Shown here one piece after another: positions 16,670 to 25,080 of a stretch of 64,000 nt of DNA. Numbering within the stretch: the stretch's first letter is position 1; every line of letters starts with the position of its first letter. The translations under genes were made by a program, and so were the position numbers. The DNA comes from Candidatus Eisenbergiella stercoravium. Its GTDB lineage: Bacteria > Bacillota > Clostridia > Lachnospirales > Lachnospiraceae. The notes under the pieces were generated by a model. It searched no databases. It worked only from the letters and a program-made list of their open reading frames with translations, and had not been told where the DNA came from. Where the stretch lies: the NCBI GenBank assembly GCA_019113175.1, contig DXHY01000011.1, forward strand, positions 1 through 64,000, written 5' to 3'.

Positions 16670-19027
16670 ATGGAAGAAAGCATTTTGCATTATATCCGTC
16701 CCAAAGCCCCTTTTCTATGGGCGGATGGAGCCGGCCGTCTGCCCAACAGCTATTACTTGTTCCGGGCGGAATTTACGGTGGAGGAGGACGACAATCCTTC
16801 CAGCCTGTGGATCTGTGCACGAAAAAAATACAGGCTGTATATCAACGATAAGCTGATCGGACAGGGACCGCCGCCTGCGGTAGAGTATGGAAATATCATC
16901 GACTGTCATGCTGTTGCCAGAGAGCTCCTGCCGGGAAGCAAAAACTGCCTTGCGGTGGAAGTACAGGATATGGAAGGCAGCGGGGAAGCCTGTTTCATTG
17001 CATGGCTGGAAAACGCGGATGGTACCCTGTATATGGGACTGTCAGAGAAGGATATTCGGGTGCTTCCGGCCCCGATGTGGGAGAGAAATACCCAGGAGGA
17101 CCGCCAGAACAGCAATGTGCGCTACCAGGAACACTATGACGCGCGCAGCTGCCCGTTTGGATGGAGGCTGCCGGGATTCGACGACAGCCATTGGTGCCGT
17201 CCTGCAGTCCGCGGTCCTCTTGCTCTGATAAAAAGAGAGATTCCTTTTCCTTTGGAAGAAACCGCATATGCGCAGTCTGTCTGTTTCGTGGAGGAGAGCA
17301 TTGCTATTGTAAACCGGGTCAGAAAACAGGATCTGAGCATAGCGCTTTCTTTAGCGGGAAAACCGGTGGAATACACCCTGGTACAGAACCCTGAAAATTT
17401 ATTGAGGGAAGAGGGTGTTTCCCGCTTTGGAAGCAGTACTCTTCATCAGGATCACAGTTTTGCGCTGGATGGTTATTATGATCCCTGTATTGTGCTGGAC
17501 TTCGGAAAGGTTATAACCGGATATCTGATGCTGGATGTGGAGGGCCGGGCAGGAGAACAGATTGATGTTGGGTATGCGGAACGGCTTGTGGACGGGCATT
17601 TTGTCAACAGCCTGGAGACCCTGCATTGTTCAGGCCGATATACGCTGCGGGAAGGCCGCCAGCAATATCGTTTTTTTGCCTGGGAGAGCTTCCGATTTAT
17701 AAAGCTGCGTTTTCGTGACTGTTTTGCTCCGGTGACGGTACATTCAATAAAGGTTCTGAAGAGCACTTATCCGTATGAAGAGAGAGGGAGCTTCCGAAGC
17801 GGCCTGGAGCAGCTGAACCGTGTGTTTGATATTTGCCGGTATACGCTTCGGCTGTGCAGTCATGAATTTATCATGGATACGCCGTGGCGGGAACAGAACC
17901 AGTGGTGCGGAGACTCCTGCGCGGTCACACTGGGCGGCATTTATGCCTGTTTTGGAGATACCAGGCTGCCGGGGAAATTTCTGCATCAGGCCGGAATGGT
18001 ACAGCTGCCGAACGGGCTGATCAAATTTACCACACAGAGCTGGGATCAGGGAAACTGGCGTGAAGCGACTGTGGATTATTCCCTCTGGTGGGCGGACGCG
18101 CTGTGGAATCATTATGAATACACGGGTGAAATCGGATGGATCAGACGATATTGGCCTCATGTATGCAGACTGATTCAAGCACTGCCGGATCAGATAGATG
18201 AAAACGGGCTTTTGGGGGATATTCCTTATAAGGCTTTCATCGACTGGGCTTTCATCGACGGTGTGGACTGGATGAAGGACTATGTTTCCGGAGAAAATGC
18301 ATTTCTGAACGCACAGCTTTTCGGGGTGGCGGAAAAAATGATCCGAATGGCGCAGCTGATGGGGGATTCATACATGGAAAGCGGACTGAAACGCCTTCGG
18401 AAAGGGATCCGCGCCGCTTATCATGAGCGCCTGTTTGATCCGGAAAAGGGATGTTATGCAGATACCAGCTTTAATGGGAAGCGGTCAGAGCATATCAGCG
18501 AGCATTCCAATATGGCCGCCATACTCTGGGGACTATCTGAGGGGGAGGAAGCCAGGGAGATTGCGGAAATGTTGTTTGTGAAAAAAAAGCAGCCCTTCAC
18601 CTTAGCGGAACCGTTCGGAACTGCGGTTACGCTGCGGGCTTTGGATAAAGCCGGACTTATGAATCTTTCCGTCCGGATTCTGAAGGAACGCTGGGGAACG
18701 TGGATGGTGGACAGAGGCCTGACATCTACGCCGGAGGAATGGGGAATGAACGGAAGCTTCCGGAGCGGCAGCTATCAGGGGATCATGCGGTCGTTATCTC
18801 ACGCATGGTCGGCCGGACCGGCCCAGTTTCTTATACATAATGTAACGGGGCTGCGGATTCTTAAGCCCGGATGCGGAGAAATCAGCCTGCGGCCGGCGGA
18901 TATCGGAGCCGATTACCGGATTGTATGTCCGCTTCCGCAGGGAAACCTGATAGTGGAAAACAAAAGAGGAGAAATCAGCTGCAGAGTATCGGACGGCGTA
19001 AAGCTGGTTTCTGTTTCACGCAGATGA
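16670..19027 (+). CDS. GH78-family alpha-L-rhamnosidase-like protein
   Basis: 785 residues without a signal peptide, so cytoplasmic. An N-terminal beta-sandwich (WICARKKYRLYINDKLIGQGP), a middle region with DFGKVITGYLMLDVEG, and an (alpha/alpha)6 domain with FIMDTPWREQNQWCGDS, the region that carries the catalytic acid in GH78, are visible. STPEEWGMNGSFRSGSYQGI and HAWSAGPAQFL near the C-terminus are the usual GH78 helix motifs, and a terminal beta domain (GEISLRPADIGAD) follows. It should release terminal alpha-L-rhamnose or a related deoxysugar. It starts 12 bp after the permease. Specificity within GH78/GH106-like groups is not certain. Confidence 0.82.
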   Translation: MEESILHYIRPKAPFLWADGAGRLPNSYYLFRAEFTVEEDDNPSSLWICARKKYRLYINDKLIGQGPPPAVEYGNIIDCHAVARELLPGSKNCLAVEVQDMEGSGEACFIAWLENADGTLYMGLSEKDIRVLPAPMWERNTQEDRQNSNVRYQEHYDARSCPFGWRLPGFDDSHWCRPAVRGPLALIKREIPFPLEETAYAQSVCFVEESIAIVNRVRKQDLSIALSLAGKPVEYTLVQNPENLLREEGVSRFGSSTLHQDHSFALDGYYDPCIVLDFGKVITGYLMLDVEGRAGEQIDVGYAERLVDGHFVNSLETLHCSGRYTLREGRQQYRFFAWESFRFIKLRFRDCFAPVTVHSIKVLKSTYPYEERGSFRSGLEQLNRVFDICRYTLRLCSHEFIMDTPWREQNQWCGDSCAVTLGGIYACFGDTRLPGKFLHQAGMVQLPNGLIKFTTQSWDQGNWREATVDYSLWWADALWNHYEYTGEIGWIRRYWPHVCRLIQALPDQIDENGLLGDIPYKAFIDWAFIDGVDWMKDYVSGENAFLNAQLFGVAEKMIRMAQLMGDSYMESGLKRLRKGIRAAYHERLFDPEKGCYADTSFNGKRSEHISEHSNMAAILWGLSEGEEAREIAEMLFVKKKQPFTLAEPFGTAVTLRALDKAGLMNLSVRILKERWGTWMVDRGLTSTPEEWGMNGSFRSGSYQGIMRSLSHAWSAGPAQFLIHNVTGLRILKPGCGEISLRPADIGADYRIVCPLPQGNLIVENKRGEISCRVSDGVKLVSVSRR

Positions 19028-19050
19028 ATAGTAAAAAAGAAGGAGGGCTT

Positions 19051-21315
19051 ATGGAGAAAATGGAATTTACATTTCCTTATGGGGATCATCTCTATGATAA
19101 TTATACGATTCCGGACAGCGAACAGCCGGACATCGAACCATATGCGGGAGGAACAAGGTTTGAATACCCGTTTGCGCCGGAACAGCAGCCGCTTCAGGAG
19201 CTGGGATTGCTGGATGTGACGAAACCGCCATTCCTGGCCGACTCCAGCGGTGAAAAAGACTGTACGGATGCGCTGAATGAGGCGATCCGGACTGCGCAGA
19301 GATACCATTATGTGTGTTATTTTCCATTGGGTACATACAGAATTTCAGATACTCTGCAGGCACAGCAGTATATTTGGTGGAAGAATTATCCTTATGACAA
19401 ATACCGTGTCGTACAGCGGAGATATCCGGTCGTGCTGATGGGGGAGAGAGGGAGGACAGAAGACGGAAAAACGCTTCGGCCGACAATATATCTGGCGCCA
19501 TATTCCGACGGCTTTACTTTCCGGGATCATCATAAAGCGGTGATACATGTCTATAACGGAGCTGCGCCGGAAGAGAATGCGGCGCCGGCCAGCATTGAAA
19601 ATATGATTACCGGTCTTCATATTGAAATCGGAGAAGGGAACAAAGGCGCAGTAGGGGTGGCCTTTTATGCTGCCCAGGGCTGTTCGATGGAAGATTGTGA
19701 GCTTGATGTAGGGGATGGATATTGCGGCCTGTGGGGAGCTGCTGGAAACGGAGGAAGCCATGCGCAGAATATAATACGCGGAGGGCGCGTAGGAGTGGAC
19801 TTGTCCAGAGGTACGCCGGGAGCGGTGATGAGCGGATTTGTTTTCGATCATCAGAGAGAACATGCGATTATAGCGGGAACCAAGCAGGCAGTGGATTTTG
19901 TCGGCTGTGCCATATATACGTCGTCGCAGCTGCCGCCGGTGGTATCGTTCGGAGGGACCTATGAGCTGTTCCATCAGGGCCAGATTTCCCTGATCGACTG
20001 TATCATCGAGTTTGATGCACCGATGAAGCAGGGACGGATACAGGCGGCCGTCAGCAGCCGGGAGAGTATTTACTTGAGGAACATTTATGTGCGAAATGCA
20101 ACGCATTTTGTATGGAATCCTGACGGCTCCAATCTGGCCGCATTGTCAGAAAACTGGTGCCGCGCAGAAGAGTTTGCTCATGGAATTACTTCCATGCCCC
20201 ATGAAGGAAGAGTATATCCGTCTCCGATCTATATGGATGGGAAAAAACTGGGGGAAAACACATGGAGCATGGGAGTGGAAATCGCAAAGCCTCCGGCGGG
20301 ACTGCTGGAAAAGCACCGGTACTGCCTGCCGTTATGGCAGGATGTAACTTCATATAACGTAAAAGATTATGGCGCAAAAGGAGACGGTATCACAGATGAT
20401 ACGAAAGCGCTGCAGAATGCAATCAACCAAAATGAGTATGTGTTCCTTCCAAAAGGCTATTATCGGATTACGGACACGCTTCATCTGAAGAAAAATACAA
20501 AACTGATCGGCGTTGCACAGGGACTTTCTCAGATCCTTGTTACGCAGATACCGGATGGAGCCTTCGCAGAAAAAAAGGAAAACGTACCAGCGATAGATAC
20601 GCCGGATATTGTGGATGCATCTGTAATACTGGCATACTGCGGTCTTGTTACTTCCAGAAAACAGCCCGGCATTTATGCGCTGCGGTGGCGTGTAGCAGGA
20701 GGTTCAATCCTGCGGAATTTCGCCTTCTATGCCGATGTGGGATACCGCATTACCTGGATTACGGAGAATCGGAGCCATCCGTGGATCCTGGTGACGGGGA
20801 ACGGCGGTGGAAGATGGTACAATTTCTGGTGCGATATTACTCAGGGCGGTAAGGATTACAGGATTCTCAGCATTCGCGGAACACGGCAGCCATTTGCCAT
20901 CTATGCCTGTAACGTGGAACACTCCAGATCTGATTATGAGATGGACATTCTGAACTGCAGAAACATCGTGATTTATAATCTGAAAAGTGAATGCAATTCC
21001 CCCGATCTGCTGATCCGGGACTCAGACAATATTGCGGTGTTTTCTCAGGGAGGGGACGCTTCAACATATCCCGGAGGTTCCCTGTATCACATAGAGAACT
21101 GTACGAATTTTACACTGTCCCTGCTGTATGATTACCGCATTAACTGCAGCGGACACGGGCCGGAATATTTCAGCGGGACATGGTTTGATCCATGTGAATG
21201 GCATATGCTGACGGAAACGGCACCAAACGGCGATGTGATTACAACCTTGCCCTGTGAACGCCCCTGTCTGTATAAGAGAGGAAACTACAGAGGCTGTAAT
21301 GAAGCAGAAGAGTAA
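19051..21315 (+). CDS. double pectate-lyase-3-type right-handed beta-helix protein
   Basis: 754 residues. Two copies of the beta-helix entry motif are visible: an N-terminal one (KDCTDALNEAIRTAQ ... FPLGTYRISDTL, about residues 70-108) and a clearer one at about 435-480 (VKDYGAKGDGITDDTKALQ ... LPKGYYRITDTL). This pattern is shared by Pectate_lyase_3, GH55 and related helices; GH55 laminarinases also contain two helices, so a glucan-directed activity is possible as well as an uronic-acid lyase. No signal peptide. The start at 19051 follows AGGAGGGCTT; a longer frame overlaps the GH78 gene. Catalytic residues are not assigned. Confidence 0.68.
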   Translation: MEKMEFTFPYGDHLYDNYTIPDSEQPDIEPYAGGTRFEYPFAPEQQPLQELGLLDVTKPPFLADSSGEKDCTDALNEAIRTAQRYHYVCYFPLGTYRISDTLQAQQYIWWKNYPYDKYRVVQRRYPVVLMGERGRTEDGKTLRPTIYLAPYSDGFTFRDHHKAVIHVYNGAAPEENAAPASIENMITGLHIEIGEGNKGAVGVAFYAAQGCSMEDCELDVGDGYCGLWGAAGNGGSHAQNIIRGGRVGVDLSRGTPGAVMSGFVFDHQREHAIIAGTKQAVDFVGCAIYTSSQLPPVVSFGGTYELFHQGQISLIDCIIEFDAPMKQGRIQAAVSSRESIYLRNIYVRNATHFVWNPDGSNLAALSENWCRAEEFAHGITSMPHEGRVYPSPIYMDGKKLGENTWSMGVEIAKPPAGLLEKHRYCLPLWQDVTSYNVKDYGAKGDGITDDTKALQNAINQNEYVFLPKGYYRITDTLHLKKNTKLIGVAQGLSQILVTQIPDGAFAEKKENVPAIDTPDIVDASVILAYCGLVTSRKQPGIYALRWRVAGGSILRNFAFYADVGYRITWITENRSHPWILVTGNGGGRWYNFWCDITQGGKDYRILSIRGTRQPFAIYACNVEHSRSDYEMDILNCRNIVIYNLKSECNSPDLLIRDSDNIAVFSQGGDASTYPGGSLYHIENCTNFTLSLLYDYRINCSGHGPEYFSGTWFDPCEWHMLTETAPNGDVITTLPCERPCLYKRGNYRGCNEAEE

Positions 21316-21344
21316 AAGAATAAAGTTTCGGAATGGAGGAAAAT

Positions 21345-22364
21345 ATGGATCATAATAAACAGATAAAAGGAGCGGTGTATTTTCCGTCACGCGCCTATAA
21401 TGCATATCAAACCTGGATGTATTTTGACAGAACGGTGATTGAAAGAGATTTTGGATATGCGAAATGTGCCGGGCTGAACGCTTTGCGTATTTTTACAAGC
21501 TACGAGTACTGGCAGGAGGAGGCAGAGCTGTTCTGGAAGAAGTTTGAAAGCCTTTTGTCTGCGGCAGAAGAACAAAATATCCTGGTCATGCCCATCTTAT
21601 TTGAAAACTGCGGCAGGGAGCCGTCTCGGGAAAACATGCTGGATCAGGATCCGGAAACAGCTGCCTGTATCCAGTCACCCGGACGTAAAATTACAGGAAA
21701 CCGAAAGCTGTGGGGAAAACCGGCTGAATATACCCGTGAATTTATGAGGCGCTATGCCGATGATGAACGTCTGGCAGCCATAGAGCTGATGAACGAACCC
21801 CATGAGGAAACCGGAGACATTCCGTTTGCGCAGTTCATTACAAAGACGGCATTTGATATGAAAAAGAAGGTGCCTCTCAGCATAGGATGCATTTCTCTGC
21901 AGCATAATCTGTATTTTGCACAATGGATTGAAGTTTATCAGTTTCATGATAATTTCCCCTCTGACCGAAGGAATTTTGAGAAAGAATTAAGAGATGCGGT
22001 CAGCCTGCAGGAAATGACGGGGAAGGCGGTTTGGCTCTCAGAGTGGCAGCGGCTGCGGATAAGCGGACCCGGATGGGATCAAAGGGTAATTCCGGAAGAA
22101 GATAAAATCCCGTATCTTTCTTCTCTGGCAGAAGCGGTTTATCAGAGCGGCATCGGCAGTTTCTTCTGGTCGCTTATGGTGAAACCGGCTTATTTGCCGG
22201 CTCAGAGGATAAATGGAACAATAAACGGTCTGTTCCATGAGGATGGGAGAGTATACAGCGCAGCGGACTACATTGCTGTTTCAGGAAAACAGAATTCTCC
22301 GGAAGCTTTCGCACAGCCGCCGCTGTGGTATATGGAAGATATGAAGAGAATCGACAAGAACTAA
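21345..22364 (+). CDS. GH5-like (clan GH-A) glycosidase
   Basis: 339-residue TIM-barrel enzyme. Glu151 in IELMNEPHEE fits the acid/base after strand 4 and Glu233 in VWLSEWQR the nucleophile after strand 7, the clan GH-A arrangement; LRIFTSYEYW matches the strand-2 region. No signal peptide. The ATG at 21345 is preferred because GGAGGAAAAT lies upstream; an ATG four codons earlier overlaps this site. As the last gene of the importer operon it probably cleaves the backbone oligosaccharide inside the cell. The family assignment to GH5 rather than another GH-A family is tentative. Confidence 0.68.
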   Translation: MDHNKQIKGAVYFPSRAYNAYQTWMYFDRTVIERDFGYAKCAGLNALRIFTSYEYWQEEAELFWKKFESLLSAAEEQNILVMPILFENCGREPSRENMLDQDPETAACIQSPGRKITGNRKLWGKPAEYTREFMRRYADDERLAAIELMNEPHEETGDIPFAQFITKTAFDMKKKVPLSIGCISLQHNLYFAQWIEVYQFHDNFPSDRRNFEKELRDAVSLQEMTGKAVWLSEWQRLRISGPGWDQRVIPEEDKIPYLSSLAEAVYQSGIGSFFWSLMVKPAYLPAQRINGTINGLFHEDGRVYSAADYIAVSGKQNSPEAFAQPPLWYMEDMKRIDKN

Positions 22365-22453
22365 CAGCATATTCAATAAAAAATTAGGGATAGTTGTATC
22401 TGCTATGTTCCCTTCTAAACAAGCAGAAAGAAAATTTTAGTGTAGAAAACGCA

Positions 22454-22502
22454 CGCAAAAACACATTCGGTAGTGAAAAGGCTTCCGGATGTGTTTTTTG
22501 CG
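22454..22502. terminator. bidirectional terminator at end of glycan locus
   Basis: CGCAAAAACACAT with CGG pairs with CCG and ATGTGTTTTTTGCG around a loop. The A- and T-rich lower stem lets it work for both the GH5-like gene and the convergent ATPase gene. The rest of 22365-22615 shows no gene. Confidence 0.65.
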
Positions 22503-22615
22503 CGAGTAACCCCAGCAAGCTACCCTCATGCTTATATGAACAGTCATTGGCCGGAGAAGTATAGAGAACAGCTTTATGTTAGCTGTATTACATCGCAATA
22601 ATCAGATACGCCCAC

Positions 22616-23830
22616 CTAATCCCATTTTTCTTCCAACAGAAAATCCCGGATATTACGGTGTCTGATCCCGTCCCGGCTCATATCGAACTCATCCAGAGTA
22701 ACGACATACTTCGGGAAGTTGTCGCGAATGTGGTTATAGACTCCAAACTCCCGCTGAACCGTATCCTCCGAGGCCAACAGGTAGGCGACCTGAATATACA
22801 GTCTGTTTCCACGATCCTCACAGACGAAATCAATCTCCTGGCTGCCCGCCTTGCCGATGGTGACAGTATAGCCCCGCCGCAGCAGCTCCATGTAAACAAT
22901 GTTTTCCAAAACCAGGTTGATGTCCTTCCTGTTGCCGCCGAACACAGCTTCCCGTATGCCGTGGTCGGCCACGTAATATTTCTCGTTGACAGTGAGAATT
23001 TTCCTGCCCTGCAGATCCTGCCGCTTTACCTGGTAGAATAAAAAGGCGTCGGTACATGCCCTGATATAGTTCAGCACGGTTTCCGGAGAAACGGACCGGC
23101 CCTCGCTTTTCAGATATTTGGAAATGGAGGTGGAAGAAAAAGTGGTGCCGATGTTGGAGGTAATGTAGGCAATAATCCGTTCCAGCATATCCACATCCCG
23201 GATGTTGTTGCGCTTGACGATATCCTTAAGCTCCACAGAGTTGAACAGATCCCGAAGATACTGGCGGCTGGCCGTATCATCATAGCGCAGATTGCTCAGA
23301 TATGGCATACCGCCTGCGATCAGATACCTGTTGAAGCATTGCTGAAGACTGGCATCCGGGAAGACCGTATGGTACAGCTCGATAAACTCCGCAAAGGAAA
23401 AAGGATAAATCACAAATTCCACATATCGTCCGGCCAGGTAAGTCGCCAGTTCGCCGGAGAGCAGCTTTGCATTGGAGCCGGTGATGTAGATGTCACAGTC
23501 CAGCTCTACCCGGAAAGAGTTAATGCATTTTTCCCAGGCGTCCACTTCCTGAATCTCGTCAAAAAAGAGATAGACCCTGCCTTTCATTTCCGAAGCACGG
23601 CGGATAATCTCATCATGAAGTTCTCTGGAAGTACAGAGATGAGCGTTGCTCATATTTTCAAAATTGATGGAGATAAACTGGCTGCTGTCCACGCCGGAAA
23701 CCAGCAGTTCATCTTTGATCAGATCCAGCATGACTGACTTTCCACTGCGGCGGATGCCGGTCAGGACCTTAATCAGGTCATTGTTGAGGAAAGGGCGGAT
23801 ACGCTTCATATAGGCTTCTCGTTTGATCAT
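22616..23830 (-). CDS. AAA ATPase with DUF4143 domain
   Basis: 404 residues. N-terminal P-loop domain (AAA_14 type): Walker A TGIRRSGKSV at about residues 24-33 and Walker B VYLFFDEIQEVDAWE at about 96-110, with sensor-like YITGSNAKLL; the C-terminal DUF4143 domain (about 200-390) ends in a restriction-endonuclease-like patch QEIDFVCEDRGNRLYIQVAY. These ATPases are common, often strain-variable and of unknown role. It starts after AAAGGAGGCTGACTGCC, is monocistronic and stands between the glycan locus and the DUF2975 cluster. The DUF4143 EID-x-V ... QVAY arrangement hints at a nuclease-like site but activity is unproven. Confidence 0.85.
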   Translation of the reverse strand: MIKREAYMKRIRPFLNNDLIKVLTGIRRSGKSVMLDLIKDELLVSGVDSSQFISINFENMSNAHLCTSRELHDEIIRRASEMKGRVYLFFDEIQEVDAWEKCINSFRVELDCDIYITGSNAKLLSGELATYLAGRYVEFVIYPFSFAEFIELYHTVFPDASLQQCFNRYLIAGGMPYLSNLRYDDTASRQYLRDLFNSVELKDIVKRNNIRDVDMLERIIAYITSNIGTTFSSTSISKYLKSEGRSVSPETVLNYIRACTDAFLFYQVKRQDLQGRKILTVNEKYYVADHGIREAVFGGNRKDINLVLENIVYMELLRRGYTVTIGKAGSQEIDFVCEDRGNRLYIQVAYLLASEDTVQREFGVYNHIRDNFPKYVVTLDEFDMSRDGIRHRNIRDFLLEEKWD

Positions 23831-24201
23831 GGCAGTCAGCCTCCTTTCTGCAATGTCAGGCTTTCTAACAGTTTAATAGTATCACGGGTATACATGAAAT
23901 TCAATTCAATATTTATAATTTTATAAGGTATAATTAATAAAAGTTATTTTTAATATTATTTATCAGGTATAATGAATATATTACGCATACAGTTTTTAAA
24001 AATGGCATAAAAGACTATGGAAGCTTACGGGCTACCCCTTTGTTTATCAGATTTTCAGACTCTGATTATTCGGACTGTTACTTACCGCGGCACATTGATC
24101 TAAAATAAAAATTTATCGTAAATCAATAAAAATATATTGACTTTCAATGTGCACCGTGATATGTTGTTGACAGAGCAGAAAAAGAGAAAGGAAACGAGAC
24201 C
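23831..24201. other. AT-rich intergenic region between divergent genes
   Basis: 371 bp of mainly AT-rich sequence with repeated TATAAT-like boxes (for example AGGTATAATTAATAAAAG and AGGTATAATGAATATA, about 23927-23980), which could serve the ATPase gene in the other direction or be non-functional. I find no coding sequence in it. Confidence 0.4.
24137..24165 (+). promoter_or_regulatory. promoter of the DUF2975-HTH unit
   Basis: TTGACT (24137-24142) and TATGTT (24160-24165) with a 17-bp spacer, 36 bp before the DUF2975 start. Confidence 0.5.
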
Positions 24202-24651
24202 ATGAAAGAAAAAACTCTGATCAAGGTGACCAAGCTGCTTCTGGACATCATGTTTTTCGCGGGGATTGCGGTGATTGTAACCCTGCCGGTTTCCATCAGA
24301 ATCTACGGGTATATCAATTCCTATTTTGCCCAGTATTATGTACAGCTCATCATACTGTTCGCCGTATCCGGTATTCTGGCAGAACTGATCCTGTATGAGC
24401 TCCGCCGGATGTTCCGGACGGTTCTGGCAAACGACTGCTTTGTGGAAGCGAACGTGAAGAGCTTAAACCGGATGGGAACCTACAGCTTTCTGATCGCGCT
24501 GGTGACGGCGGGACGAATGGTTCTGTATCTGACCCCGGCGGTCATGATCATCATTCTGGTTTTCCTGATAGCGGGGCTGTTCAGCAAGGTACTCAGCCAG
24601 GTGTTTGACCGGGCGGTGGCTTATAAGCTGGAAAATGATCTGACCATATAG
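24202..24651 (+). CDS. DUF2975-family membrane protein
   Basis: 149 residues with four hydrophobic segments and the loop RTVLANDCFVEANVKSLNRMG, which is the recognisable feature of DUF2975 proteins (roughly F-x-x-x-N-x-x-x-L). Function is unknown; members are nearly always next to a small Cro-like regulator, as here. AAAGGAAACGAGACC precedes the start. Membrane topology puts it in the cytoplasmic membrane. Confidence 0.82.
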   Translation: MKEKTLIKVTKLLLDIMFFAGIAVIVTLPVSIRIYGYINSYFAQYYVQLIILFAVSGILAELILYELRRMFRTVLANDCFVEANVKSLNRMGTYSFLIALVTAGRMVLYLTPAVMIIILVFLIAGLFSKVLSQVFDRAVAYKLENDLTI

Positions 24652-24669
24652 TGAACGAATCGAAATGGA

Positions 24670-24754
24670 GGCCGGAATGGAATGCCGCCTGCGTCGGCAG
24701 AACAGGAGGCCATGATTATAATGCGGCCGTTCGGCCGCAAAGAAAGAGGTAGGC
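24670..24754 (+). repeat. hairpin leader with three Shine-Dalgarno-like sequences
   Basis: Between the DUF2975 stop and the HTH start lie GGAGG, a GCCG-CGGC hairpin, another AGGAGG, then the perfect GCGGCCGTTCGGCCGC hairpin (24723-24738) and finally the working AGAGGTAGG. The last block, ATGCGGCCGTTCGGCCGC plus AAGAAAGAGGTAGG, recurs nearly unchanged at 62046-62079 before an unrelated gene. Confidence 0.75.
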
Positions 24755-24979
24755 ATGTCAATCGTGATAAATCTTGACGTGATGATGGCCAAACGCAAAA
24801 AGGGGCTGACAGAGCTTGCCGGGGAAGTGGATATCACGCTCGCAAATCTGTCAATTTTGAAAAATAATAAGGCAAAGGCTGTACGGCTCTCCACGCTGAA
24901 CGCAATCTGTAAGGCGTTGGACTGCCAGCCCGGAGATATTCTGCAGTATGTGGAGGACGATGAAGAAGACGGGCAGTAA
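24755..24979 (+). CDS. YozG-like Cro/C1-type helix-turn-helix regulator
   Basis: 74 residues, a minimal HTH_26 domain (LTELAGEVDITLANLSILKN ... LNAICKALDCQPGDILQYV) with a short acidic tail EDDEEDGQ. It is the standard partner of DUF2975 proteins and probably regulates its own unit. Its ribosome site is the AGAGGTAGG at the end of a GC-rich hairpin leader, so the two coding sequences are separated by about 100 bp rather than the usual few bases. Confidence 0.9.
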   Translation: MSIVINLDVMMAKRKKGLTELAGEVDITLANLSILKNNKAKAVRLSTLNAICKALDCQPGDILQYVEDDEEDGQ

Positions 24980-25080
24980 AGCTGTCCGGACGGCCTGAAA
25001 GAAGATGGCAGAAAGCTGAAAGAGGGGCAGAGTATGCGGGGTACGAACAGCATCATCTGTCTCCGGAAAGGATGGGCTTT

